This document shows positions 25,748 to 34,895 of a stretch of 64,000 bases of DNA, piece after piece. Origin of the DNA: Brassicibacter mesophilus (GTDB lineage: Bacteria; Bacillota; Clostridia; Tissierellales; Proteiniboraceae); the NCBI RefSeq assembly GCF_050433385.1, contig NZ_JBNPXI010000022.1, forward strand, positions 1 through 64,000, in the 5' to 3' direction. The translations under genes and the position numbers were made by a program. The notes under the pieces are model-generated. The model was not told where the DNA came from. It made no database searches and worked only from the letters and a program-made list of their open reading frames with translations. Positions within the stretch are counted from its first letter, which is position 1. Each line of letters starts with the position of its first letter.

Positions 25748-25752
25748 GTTAA
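25748..25752. repeat. Target-site duplication, right copy (GTTAA)
   Basis: GTTAA follows the ACA terminus directly and equals 3416-3420. Joining the flanks recreates an uninterrupted site, GTGCG-GTTAA-TTCCTTCAC. Confidence 0.93.
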
Positions 25753-25797
25753 TTCCTTCACATATTATCAAGTAAAATAGTAAATAATAATTTGTGA

Positions 25798-25829
25798 TAA
25801 AACAGGCCATTAATTTGGCCTGTTTTTTA
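25798..25829 (+). terminator. Displaced terminator expected to serve nrdJ
   Basis: An ACAGGCC/GGCCTGT stem is followed by TTTTTT. In the uninterrupted chromosome it would lie about 50 bases after the nrdJ stop. The 235 bases between it and the SLH-protein gene show no gene. Confidence 0.85.
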
Positions 25830-26066
25830 ATCTTAAAAGATACAAAAAAAGTAAAAAGGATTTTATTTAAATATGTGGAAGTATTAAAGATTATGATTTC
25901 AATTTTATATTTAAGAATATTAATTTAAAATATAGAGAAATAGAAGTATGAATAAAGTTTAAAAGCGAATCTTATCTTAAAAACACTGAAAAGTCTGAAA
26001 TTGCTTAAGTAGCGTTTTTAATAAAGATAATATGAAGCATCAATAAAAAGGGGGATTATAAATTTG

Positions 26067-29000
26067 ATGAAAGTATGTAAAAAAATATTTTTGATTTTAT
26101 TGCTTATGGTTTTTATTGTAGGACAGTATCAAAATGCCTATACAGTAGATATTGGAACTAACATAGTGACTAATGGTGATGCTGAAGCCATAGCTGATTG
26201 GACAAACCCTGAAGGTAGATGGAGTAGCATGTATCCTCCAACTTATGGTGGAACTAGTAGTCCTCAAGGGGCAAACTGTTTTGAACTTTATAATGCTCCA
26301 GCTAATGGCCTTAATCTCCAAAAAGAGCTTTATCAGATAATTGATGTTTCAAGCTTAAGTACTAAAATAGACAATAATGCATTAGAGGTTGATGCTAGAT
26401 CATATATATTTAGGGGATATGATTCAGGTTCTATTTTGCCAGAAGCTGCATTAAAGATAGAAGCTCTTAATTCTTCTGGTGAGAATCTAGATACTTTTTC
26501 GGTTCAAGAAACAGGTCCTATTTCTCAATGGGTAAACAAATCTATCAATTCTCAAAAGCTTCCAGTGGGTACTAGGAAATTGAAGGTTGTACTATATGGA
26601 GATGTTAGGCCAGACTCTTATGTTAGATTTGATGATATATCATTAGTTTTAACAGTATTGAATATTCCGCCAACAGTAAACTCTAGTACTAAAACTGAAA
26701 TGGAAAATTCAACATTATCATTTACACAAACAGATTTCACAAACAATTATATTGACAAAGATGGAGATAGTTTAACTAATATACAAATAACTTCATTACC
26801 TGATAATGGTACACTGAAGCTGAATGGCGCAAACATAGCAATAAATCAGGTAATACCAGTCGCAGATTTAAATAGTATAAATTTTGTGCCAAATGCAGAT
26901 TGGCATGGAACCACATCTTTCAAATGGAAAGGGTATGACGGTGAGATATATTCATCAAATGAGGCTACATTAACGATTCAGATCGAAGCAATTGTAGATT
27001 CAGATGGAAATGTTTCTGCTAGTGCTGTGATAGATGAACCTGTACCTATTTCTACCACAATTGATACGACAGGTGAAGCAATAGATATATTTGACTTTAC
27101 CATATCAGATGGTGGTAGCAGAGATGGTTTGCCACTAAGTATTACTGAAATTTCAGTTAATGTTAGTGGAACATCAACTGATGTTGAAAGAAATCAAATC
27201 ACATACAGATTAAATGGAGCTGATGCATCCAATGTAACAGGTACGTATAATGATGGCTTACATACAGTTACATTCTCTGATCTTAGCATATCTGTAGCTG
27301 ATGGTGGTAGTGAAACCTATACAATCAATACATATTACAATGATAATACTAACCTTACTGAAGGTCATACACTAATACTATCAGTAGATGGGGATACAGA
27401 CTTTACTGTTGATTTATCGGGTACTCAAATGGGGGCAACAGCAGCTGTCACTAATGGCATTGGAAGCACGGTTGATGTTATCGCCACCCAATTAGCTTTT
27501 GACACTCAGCCTAATAGTTCAATATCAGGGTCTGCTTTTGCAACTCAACCAGTTGTAGCTGCCCAGGATGACTTTGGTAATATAGATGTAGATTTCAGTG
27601 AAATAATAACACTAACGGAAAGTAGTTCGGGTAGTTTAACTGGTGGAAAATATACCTATGCTGCATGTGGCATAGCTACATTTACTAACTTGAACTACAC
27701 AGCTACATCTGACCAAGAAAGCTTTACATTGACAGCCAATGACCAAGATGATGTAGGTACAGATTTACCGACAGTTGATTCTAATACTGTTACCTGCGAT
27801 GTAGTAGCACAAAAACTAATTTTTACAACTGAACCTCTCCCTACAACTGTATATAGTGGAGAAGCAATGAGCTTTACTACAGTACCTGTTATTCAGGCAG
27901 TAGATGCAAGTGATATTGTTGATAGTGGATATTCTACTAAAATTACTATCTCAACGGTAAATGGTGGGGGTAGCGCTACTTTGCTTGGAACTGGAGACTC
28001 AGATACTGATAGTTCAACAGTTACACTTAGCCCTTCATCTGGAGCAGCTACATTCACTGGATTAGAGATTACATATACAGCATCAGGGTTTAGTAATGAA
28101 GCCTTTAAGTTAATAGCTTCATCAGGAGGATTAATACCTGCTTATAGTGATGAATTTACAGCGATAGTAAATGTTCCACCATCCTTTGATGAAGGAGATA
28201 CCCACATTATAGATATTGATGAAAATACACCAAATGATACAATTATAACCACATTGGGTGTAACTGATAGTGATATCGGAGCTAATCTCACCATTAGCAT
28301 TACAGGTGGAAATATAGGAGATGCTTTTAGACTTTCAACTGCATCAGAGACCAGTACTGGTGAGAGCATACCAATTGATATTATTGTGAATAACAGTAGT
28401 GAATTGGATTATGAGACAAGGACGTCCTATGACTTGACGATAGAAGCAAGTGATGGGATGAAAACTGATACCATAACTGTAACCATTAATCTTAATAATC
28501 TTAACGACAATAGTCCATGGATAACAGCTGATTCCTTCTCAATTGATGAGAATAGTCCTAATGGAACATCAGTAGGAAAAGTAAAAGGAAGTGACCTAGA
28601 TGGAGATGTATTAATCTATAGTATAACTTCAGGTAATGATAGCGGAGCTTTTGCTTTGGACAGCAGTACTGGAGAAATCACAGTAGTAGATGAAACAAAT
28701 CTGGATTATGAGACTACGACAGAATATCTGCTAAATATATCCTGTTCTGATGGTATAAACGATGGTTGTGCAGATATTACTATTAATATAAATAATATAA
28801 ACGATAATGTACCGATAATCGATGATCTAACGATAAATATTAATGAAAATACTGAAAATGGCACAGTTATTGGCACAGTAACCGCAAGTGATGCAGATGG
28901 TAGCTTAAATCCCAATATATATAGTTTTATCAGTGGAAATGAAAGCGAAGCATTTTCTATGAATTCTGATACAGGACAAATTACAATTGCAGATGAAACG

Positions 29001-31907
29001 AAGATAGACTATGAATTGACAACTTTGTATTCTTTAATAATAGAAGTTACAGATGGAAGTTATACAGATACAGCAACCGTGACTATAAATGTAAAAGACC
29101 TAAATGATAATTCACCAACGATAACAAATATAGGGAATATATCAATTGATGAAGATAATTCAACAGGTCAAATAGCTTTTACAATAGGTGATAAGGAGAC
29201 AAGTGCTTCAAGTTTACTGATAACAGTTACATCAAACAATCACGATTTAGTACCAAATGAAAATATAACTTTAGCAGGAACAGATGAAAATAGAACAATA
29301 GAAATAACTCCAGCAGCAAATGAAAATGGAACAGCAATGATAACAGTGAAGGTTAGTGATGGAGAAAAACAAACAAGTGAAAGCTTTGTAGTAACAGTAA
29401 ATCCAGTAAACGATAAGCCAATTGCAAATGATGATAACTATAGTACGGATGAAGATATACTATTGGTTATAGATATAGTAGATATTTTAGCTAATGATTT
29501 CGATGTAGATAAAGATGATGAGATAAGTATTGTATTATTTACTCAGCCAAGTAATGGAACAGTAACATCAACAGTCTATGGTACGGTATATAGCAGTGTA
29601 TATAATGAAATACATTACACACCTGATTTGAATTTTGTAGGGATAGATAGTTTTACTTATACAATAGAGGATAAATCAGGAGCAAGGGATACAGCCAATA
29701 TAAAAATTAATGTAGGCTCAGTAAATGATGAACCCATAATAAGCTCTATTTCAAATATAATAATAAATGAAGATGAATCGATAGAAATAGGCTTCTCAGT
29801 AGATGATGCAGAAACTAATCTAAATGATTTAGATATATATGCAACATCATCAAACAACATACTGTTACCAACAGAAAATATATTCTTTAGTGGTAGTGGA
29901 GAAAATCGAATAGTAAAATTAGTACCTGAAAATAACAAATATGGGGATGCTACAATAAGGATATTTGTAAATGATGGATTAAATGAAATATATGAAGAAT
30001 TTACTTTAAATGTTAACTCAGTAAATGATATACCATTGGCAGTAAATGATAATATAAACACAAAAAAGGATACTTCAGTAACAATAGATGTACTATCAAA
30101 TGATAGTGATATAGAAGGAGATACATTAAACATAATAAATGTAACTCAAGGCAGTAACGGAACAGTAGTAATAAACACAGACAATACAATTACATATACA
30201 CCAAAGAGTGGATTTAGTGGAACAGACAGCTTTGAGTATACAATAAGTGATGGAAATGGTGGAGAAAATAAAGCAACAGTAAATATAACGGTTAATTCTA
30301 CAATAAAATCCAATAATGCTAATCTAAGCAATATAGCAATAAGTAGTGGGAATCTCTCTCCTGACTTCAGTAAGAATATTACACAGTATCAAGTAAATGT
30401 AGAAAATAGTGTAAATAACATAATGATAATGCCAACAGTGGAAGAAGCACATTCAAGAATAAAAGTAAGTGGAGAAGAAGTGATAAGTGGTAATTCATCA
30501 CAAGCAATAAACTTAAATGTAGGGTCAAATACAATAAATGTTGAAGTAACAGCAGAAGATGGAGTAACTAAAAAAACATATACAATAATAATAAAAAGAA
30601 GTAAAGCTTCAAAAGATGATGACGATGATGAAGATGATGAAGAAAATCCTCAACCGAAGTTAGAAGATATATTAATAAATGGAAAAGCAGAAGATATGGC
30701 AACAGCAGAAGTACTACATGAAGATGGGAAAACTATATTAGAAGTTACGATTGATGATGAAAAAATACAATATAGGCTAGAAAGCATAGGAAAGAATAGC
30801 ACGGTAGCAATACCAATAAGTGGAGATTTTGATAGAGTATCTGGCCAATTAAATGGTCAGACAGTAAAGAATATGGAAGCAAAGGAAGCAGTATTAGAAA
30901 TAAAAACAGAGAATGCATCCTATATTCTTCCAGCATCGCAAATAAATATAGATAGTATATCCCAAGAGATTGGCTCTGAAGTAGAATTAAAGGATATAAA
31001 AGTAAAAATAGAAATATCAAAACCATCAGAAGATATAGTAAAGATAGTTGAAGATACAGCTAATAAAAACAACTATCAAATAATAGTTAAGCCAATTGAG
31101 TTTAACATATACTGTAGTTATGAAGATAAAACAGTAAAAGTATCAAAGTTCAAAAGCTATGTAGAAAGAATGGTTAAAATTCCAGATGGAATAGATCCAT
31201 CTCAAATAACGACAGGAGTTGTACTTAATGATGATGGTACATTTACTCATGTACCAACAACAATAGTTGAAATTGAAGGAACATATTATGCAAGGATTAA
31301 TAGCTTAACTAACAGTACTTACTCAGTTATCTATAGTCCAAAGACATTTAAAGACGTAGAGAATCATTGGTCAAGGGAAGCAGTAAATGATATGGCATCA
31401 AGACTAGTAATAAATGGGGTAAGTGAAAATATATTTGAACCAAATAGAGATATAACGAGAGCAGAATTTGCAGCAATAACAGTAAACGCATTGGGACTAA
31501 TGAGAAAGGGAGAATCAAAGGAAATATTTGTAGATGTAAAGGGTAATGATTGGTATTATGATGCTGTAAGTAAAGCTTATGAGTACAAATTAATATCAGG
31601 CTATAATGATGGAACATTTAGACCTAATGATAAAATAACAAGAGAAGAGGCTATGGCTATTATTGCCTCAGCAATGAATTTAACTGGATTAAATAGTCAT
31701 ATTTCTGAAAATGATATTGATGCTATATTAAATAACTATAGTGATGGTAATAATATATCAACTTGGGCTAAGGAAAGTGTTGCAAGATGTATCATACAAA
31801 ATATAGTTACAGGTTATGATAATCAGTTGATGGTCAAAGAAAACATAACTAGAGCTGAAACTACTACGATTATACAAAAAATGTTAAAGGTAGCGAAGCT
31901 CATATAA
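26067..31907 (+). CDS. Large secreted S-layer-anchored protein with cadherin repeats
   Basis: A 1946-residue surface protein. A signal peptide (about 1-28) precedes a carbohydrate-binding-like domain (about 30-195, NIVTNGDAEAIADWTNPEG...RFDDISLVL). Beta-sandwich repeats follow, including three cadherin domains (about 700-1015) with DENTPN, DYET and LNDN calcium motifs. Further cadherin-like/Ig-like repeats with NDKPIANDDNYSTDED and NDIPLAVNDN run to about 1410. Then come a cadherin-like beta-sandwich domain, an acidic linker (DDDDDEDDEEN, about 1517-1527) and three SLH domains (about 1760-1946) that bind cell-wall polymer. It is probably an adhesin or structural surface protein. The ATG at 26067 follows AAGGGGG; a TTG lies one codon earlier. 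It is a single-gene unit. Confidence 0.9.
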   Translation: MKVCKKIFLILLLMVFIVGQYQNAYTVDIGTNIVTNGDAEAIADWTNPEGRWSSMYPPTYGGTSSPQGANCFELYNAPANGLNLQKELYQIIDVSSLSTKIDNNALEVDARSYIFRGYDSGSILPEAALKIEALNSSGENLDTFSVQETGPISQWVNKSINSQKLPVGTRKLKVVLYGDVRPDSYVRFDDISLVLTVLNIPPTVNSSTKTEMENSTLSFTQTDFTNNYIDKDGDSLTNIQITSLPDNGTLKLNGANIAINQVIPVADLNSINFVPNADWHGTTSFKWKGYDGEIYSSNEATLTIQIEAIVDSDGNVSASAVIDEPVPISTTIDTTGEAIDIFDFTISDGGSRDGLPLSITEISVNVSGTSTDVERNQITYRLNGADASNVTGTYNDGLHTVTFSDLSISVADGGSETYTINTYYNDNTNLTEGHTLILSVDGDTDFTVDLSGTQMGATAAVTNGIGSTVDVIATQLAFDTQPNSSISGSAFATQPVVAAQDDFGNIDVDFSEIITLTESSSGSLTGGKYTYAACGIATFTNLNYTATSDQESFTLTANDQDDVGTDLPTVDSNTVTCDVVAQKLIFTTEPLPTTVYSGEAMSFTTVPVIQAVDASDIVDSGYSTKITISTVNGGGSATLLGTGDSDTDSSTVTLSPSSGAATFTGLEITYTASGFSNEAFKLIASSGGLIPAYSDEFTAIVNVPPSFDEGDTHIIDIDENTPNDTIITTLGVTDSDIGANLTISITGGNIGDAFRLSTASETSTGESIPIDIIVNNSSELDYETRTSYDLTIEASDGMKTDTITVTINLNNLNDNSPWITADSFSIDENSPNGTSVGKVKGSDLDGDVLIYSITSGNDSGAFALDSSTGEITVVDETNLDYETTTEYLLNISCSDGINDGCADITININNINDNVPIIDDLTININENTENGTVIGTVTASDADGSLNPNIYSFISGNESEAFSMNSDTGQITIADETKIDYELTTLYSLIIEVTDGSYTDTATVTINVKDLNDNSPTITNIGNISIDEDNSTGQIAFTIGDKETSASSLLITVTSNNHDLVPNENITLAGTDENRTIEITPAANENGTAMITVKVSDGEKQTSESFVVTVNPVNDKPIANDDNYSTDEDILLVIDIVDILANDFDVDKDDEISIVLFTQPSNGTVTSTVYGTVYSSVYNEIHYTPDLNFVGIDSFTYTIEDKSGARDTANIKINVGSVNDEPIISSISNIIINEDESIEIGFSVDDAETNLNDLDIYATSSNNILLPTENIFFSGSGENRIVKLVPENNKYGDATIRIFVNDGLNEIYEEFTLNVNSVNDIPLAVNDNINTKKDTSVTIDVLSNDSDIEGDTLNIINVTQGSNGTVVINTDNTITYTPKSGFSGTDSFEYTISDGNGGENKATVNITVNSTIKSNNANLSNIAISSGNLSPDFSKNITQYQVNVENSVNNIMIMPTVEEAHSRIKVSGEEVISGNSSQAINLNVGSNTINVEVTAEDGVTKKTYTIIIKRSKASKDDDDDEDDEENPQPKLEDILINGKAEDMATAEVLHEDGKTILEVTIDDEKIQYRLESIGKNSTVAIPISGDFDRVSGQLNGQTVKNMEAKEAVLEIKTENASYILPASQINIDSISQEIGSEVELKDIKVKIEISKPSEDIVKIVEDTANKNNYQIIVKPIEFNIYCSYEDKTVKVSKFKSYVERMVKIPDGIDPSQITTGVVLNDDGTFTHVPTTIVEIEGTYYARINSLTNSTYSVIYSPKTFKDVENHWSREAVNDMASRLVINGVSENIFEPNRDITRAEFAAITVNALGLMRKGESKEIFVDVKGNDWYYDAVSKAYEYKLISGYNDGTFRPNDKITREEAMAIIASAMNLTGLNSHISENDIDAILNNYSDGNNISTWAKESVARCIIQNIVTGYDNQLMVKENITRAETTTIIQKMLKVAKLI

Positions 31908-32014
31908 TGTGGAGAGTTAAGTTGACCAAAACCAATATGTTCGTTTTTGCTATCAATATGTTCTTTTCCCAGTAAATCTGAATATATTTCTAGATAAAAT
32001 TGCATATAATAATA

Positions 32015-32053
32015 AGTTATGAGAAACAGGTCATTAAATTGGCCTGTTTTTTA
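32015..32053 (+). terminator. Terminator after the SLH-protein gene
   Basis: An ACAGGTC...GGCCTGT stem with one G-T pair runs into TTTTTT. It is strikingly like the terminator at 25798, and the likeness extends upstream of the stem. Confidence 0.8.
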
Positions 32054-32129
32054 ATAGAATCAAAGGTGCGGTCTAGGATGTCCTCATTAAAGAAGATAAT
32101 TAAATTTATGAGAATCGCAAGATATCTTA

Positions 32130-32501
32130 TTTTATGTTTTATACCGGGGCAAGAATGGTTGTAATGATATATCAATGGGATCACCCTGTGGATAAAATTA
32201 CATATTTAGTTTTAATTCAGCAAATAGAAAGCTTAAAATAAAAGTTAACTCAATTATTCAACAGCCATTACCTCAATCTACGTTAGATGCTGGAATACAT
32301 CAAATATATGGAATTGCATGGACTGGTAGAGGGCTGGCAAGAAATATGTTGAGAATAGCTATCCAGTTCGGAAAGGATAGTGGTCTGCCTAAGGCATCGC
32401 TTGAAGTAGATGTAAAAAACAAAGATGCTTTAACCCTTTATACAAATGAAGGGTTTGAAAAGCTGTATGGACTTGCAGTATATCTCTATCATCTACAGTA
32501 A
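32130..32501 (+). pseudogene. GNAT acetyltransferase remnant
   Basis: The open part ends TGRGLARNMLRIAIQFGKDSG..., then VKNKDALTLYTNEGFEKLYGLAVYLYHLQ and a stop at 32499-32501. ARNMLRIA and ALTLYTNEGF are the acetyl-CoA loop and C-terminal motif of GNAT acetyltransferases. The N-terminal half is out of frame or lost. The stretch 31908-32716 holds no other gene. Confidence 0.6.
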
Positions 32502-32670
32502 GATAGCAGATATAACTTAACAAAGAGAATTAAGCAAAGTAGTGAATTAGTCTTTTTATGAAGATATTTTATTAACAACAATCATAAGAACATGAATAGA
32601 GTACATGTCAACTCGAATCATCTATACACAATGCTTACTTTAAAAAAATATAATCAATAGTCAAATAATT

Positions 32671-32719
32671 AACTTAAAAGACAAGGTAAAAGGTACTTTT
32701 TACCTTGTCTTTTAAGTTA
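32671..32719. terminator. Bidirectional terminator at the tgl 3' end
   Basis: AACTTAAAAGACAAGGTAAA pairs with its complement ending at 32719, with a short loop. It serves tgl on the minus strand and overlaps its stop codon. Confidence 0.85.
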
Positions 32720-33475
32720 AACATAACTATAGTATATATAAGCCAAATGCTTAAAATTTGGATGAGTTGCTGAATTTATTAAATAAGCTGACCTTCTAGA
32801 TCCTTCTTTTCTATTTTCATTTAATTCTCTTATTATTTGTTCTCCAGTTAATATTCCCATACCATGCCCATAATATCTTCCATTTCCCAAATCTATAGCA
32901 TTTTCACCTTGTAATTCAGGGGTTAGAGGATTTACATCGGGGTTTTTAAAATATCTGCAATCACCTGGTAAATAATCTTCTTCATTCACATAATATCCAA
33001 TATCAAGATTCTTATCTAGATAGCTCCAGTTCATTAAATGTATACTTGAAAATAACTTATTAAAAAGTTCCTCAGGGAATATATCAAGAACTGCTTTATA
33101 AAACACAATAACCATAGCTGTAGCACATTCAGTGCCATATTTTCTACCATTCATAAAGATATCATTTATTGCTTTACTAGGAACTGCATTTCTTTTTAGT
33201 AAAAATCCTCCTTCTCTAGTAAGTTCCCAAAAGTTAGTATTACAATAAGCTTTACGAAAGACTTTAAATGCTAATCCACTTCTATTCAATCTTATAGATG
33301 CATTAACAATATTTGAACGAATCTTAAGCTCAAAACGTAGCTCATCTAATGAAGAATATCGATACACCTTTGAACTTTCAGATAAAATATTTATGATTTT
33401 TCGTTCAATAATATTTGCAGGATAGTTTTCGATAATATTATTTGGAGGGATTATTCTACCGTTTATCCTAATCAT
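32717..33475 (-). CDS. tgl: Sporulation protein-glutamine gamma-glutamyltransferase
   Basis: A 252-residue transglutaminase of the B. subtilis Tgl family (245 residues), which cross-links spore coat proteins through glutamine-lysine bonds. Conserved blocks are LRFELKIRSNIVNAS, the catalytic TECATAMVI with C117 (C116 in B. subtilis), GDCRYFKNPDVNPLTPELQGENAIDLG and YYGHGMGILTGEQII. It is the second gene of a two-gene minus-strand operon, overlapping the upstream gene by 4 bases. Expression in the mother cell during sporulation is expected from the family; no sporulation promoter was identified. Confidence 0.95.
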   Translation of the reverse strand: MIRINGRIIPPNNIIENYPANIIERKIINILSESSKVYRYSSLDELRFELKIRSNIVNASIRLNRSGLAFKVFRKAYCNTNFWELTREGGFLLKRNAVPSKAINDIFMNGRKYGTECATAMVIVFYKAVLDIFPEELFNKLFSSIHLMNWSYLDKNLDIGYYVNEEDYLPGDCRYFKNPDVNPLTPELQGENAIDLGNGRYYGHGMGILTGEQIIRELNENRKEGSRRSAYLINSATHPNFKHLAYIYYSYV

Positions 33476-34464
33476 AATGACCCTCCTTTAGCTTTTGCTA
33501 TATTGATTTGACTAGCTATAGGGTATCTGATCCATTCTTTCCACCATGTATTGTCTTTACGATATGTCATATAAGAAAAGCTTGAAAGAAGGGTTTTAGC
33601 ATCATTATTTAGTTTTTTAAACGAATTTAATACATTGTTTTCCTTATTAGTTAATGGATCAACAAATTCTCCAGTATCAATTAATATTTTTTTACATAAA
33701 TACTTAGCTTCTAAATTTACTTCATAAGGGATAGGCTCACTTGTTAGCTGAAAACTCTCACCTGTATAATATAAAAATGGACTGTTTTCTTCAAACCATT
33801 TTATAAAATATGTGTATTTTTCCTCGTTGCTTTTTGGGCTATTTATACTTATACCGGGGATAAAGCTTAAAAGCTTATTTGCCAGCCTCACTTCTTTTTT
33901 ATCTGTGGATTTTAAATGCTCTGCTAATAAATAAAGACTCTTAAGTTCGCGTGATTCAAAAAGTGCCCATACAAGATCGTGAATATAGAAACCTCTTTTG
34001 TATCGGTCAAAAACTAAATCTACTATAATTGGTAGCTCTGAATTATCATTAAATGATTTTATTAGGAGTATAGCAGCTTTATCTAATACTTCGTCGAAAT
34101 CATTATTAAGCCCATCATCAGTATAACCACTTTCGAGTATCCATTTTAAAGTAGTTTGAGTTGAATGAGTATGTTCAGATGACAGGGTAGTTGCAAAAGA
34201 AATATCCTTTTTCTCATCTCTTATTCCATCAATAAATCCCAGTGCTACTCTGTTTTTATAGCTTAGTTCTTTAGTGATGTTAAATTCATTAATTTTATCT
34301 TGTAGCAAAAACAATGAAGTAAAACTTACATTTTGTTCATTAATTAATTCTACGGCTTTTTTAATATTTTTTTTAGCAGTTGAATCAAAAAGGTCTTTCA
34401 TATTTTCAGTGCCATTATCTATCCTTGTTTTATCCAAAAGGTTTGTAATGTTTATTTGATTCAT
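33472..34464 (-). CDS. Unknown protein cotranscribed with tgl
   Basis: A 330-residue protein, apparently soluble, with no signal peptide or membrane segment. It looks mostly helical and has a Trp-rich C-terminal patch (NTWWKEWIRYPIA). No family is recognised. GGGGGTATAAAG precedes its ATG. Its stop overlaps the tgl start by 4 bases, so the two are translationally coupled. A role in sporulation, for example as coat protein, substrate or regulator of Tgl, is suggested only by position. Confidence 0.75.
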   Translation of the reverse strand: MNQINITNLLDKTRIDNGTENMKDLFDSTAKKNIKKAVELINEQNVSFTSLFLLQDKINEFNITKELSYKNRVALGFIDGIRDEKKDISFATTLSSEHTHSTQTTLKWILESGYTDDGLNNDFDEVLDKAAILLIKSFNDNSELPIIVDLVFDRYKRGFYIHDLVWALFESRELKSLYLLAEHLKSTDKKEVRLANKLLSFIPGISINSPKSNEEKYTYFIKWFEENSPFLYYTGESFQLTSEPIPYEVNLEAKYLCKKILIDTGEFVDPLTNKENNVLNSFKKLNNDAKTLLSSFSYMTYRKDNTWWKEWIRYPIASQINIAKAKGGSL

Positions 34465-34644
34465 TGAACTTTATACCCCCTTGCGTTTAGATGATATATT
34501 ATATAATATTGCTAAACTAATTTTGTGTTTATCAAAGTGCAAAAAAATATTATAAATATGTTAAAATAAATAATAAAATTGTATTAGCTAAATTGTTTAA
34601 AAATTGAGATAAGTAAATCTAAAACAAAAAACGACAAAATACTA

Positions 34645-34653
34645 TGATATAAT
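34645..34653 (+). promoter_or_regulatory. Extended -10 promoter of the riboswitch leader
   Basis: TGATATAAT fits an extended -10 element (TGn-TATAAT); no good -35 box is seen at 17 bases. Transcripts would start near 34660, about 35 bases before the riboswitch aptamer. The rest of 34465-34644 holds divergent promoters and no gene. Confidence 0.55.
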
Positions 34654-34694
34654 GTAAGGATATTAGTGCTATTTTAAATATGTTGAAATATCAA

Positions 34695-34790
34695 AATTTG
34701 ATAAAGGCAAACTTATTGAAAGATAGGGACGCAAAGCCAAGGACCTAAGGCAAGGAAAGCTTGTTATGGTAGCCGGTTGCCGAAAAGCAA
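34695..34790 (+). ncRNA. Cyclic di-GMP-I riboswitch aptamer (GEMM-I)
   Basis: The sequence carries the conserved elements of this class in order: AAAGGCAAAC (about 34703-34712), GGGACGCAAAGCC (34726-34738), CCTAAGG (about 34744-34750) and ATGGTAGCCGGTTGCCG (34766-34782). The aptamer senses the second messenger c-di-GMP. Downstream, TGCCGAAAAG at the aptamer's 3' edge can pair with CTTTTCGGTA in the loop of a terminator, a typical switch between two folds. It controls the protease/OppA fusion at 34896. Confidence 0.92.
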
Positions 34791-34795
34791 AAGAT

Positions 34796-34837
34796 ATGTC
34801 TTTTTATGCCCTTTTCGGTATGAGAAGACATTTTTTG
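34796..34837 (+). terminator. Riboswitch-controlled terminator
   Basis: ATGTCTT (34796-34802) pairs with AAGACAT (34825-34831), followed by TTTTT. Its loop contains CTTTTCGGTA, which can instead pair with the aptamer's 3' edge. The two folds are exclusive, so ligand binding should set readthrough; the on/off sense cannot be settled by eye. Confidence 0.8.
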
Positions 34838-34895
34838 TAGCAAGAGAATATGTATTTAAGAAACAACTATATTTTAAAATAGGGAGGTAGTTACT

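Noticed and set aside
25830..26066. Riboswitch before the SLH-protein gene
   Set aside because: No aptamer hallmark was found; only AT-rich sequence with a weak AAAAC/GTTTT pairing.
29657..30133. 158-codon minus-strand reading frame inside the SLH-protein gene
   Set aside because: It is a mirror of a repetitive, Thr/Ser-rich coding sequence, with no ribosome site or known domain.
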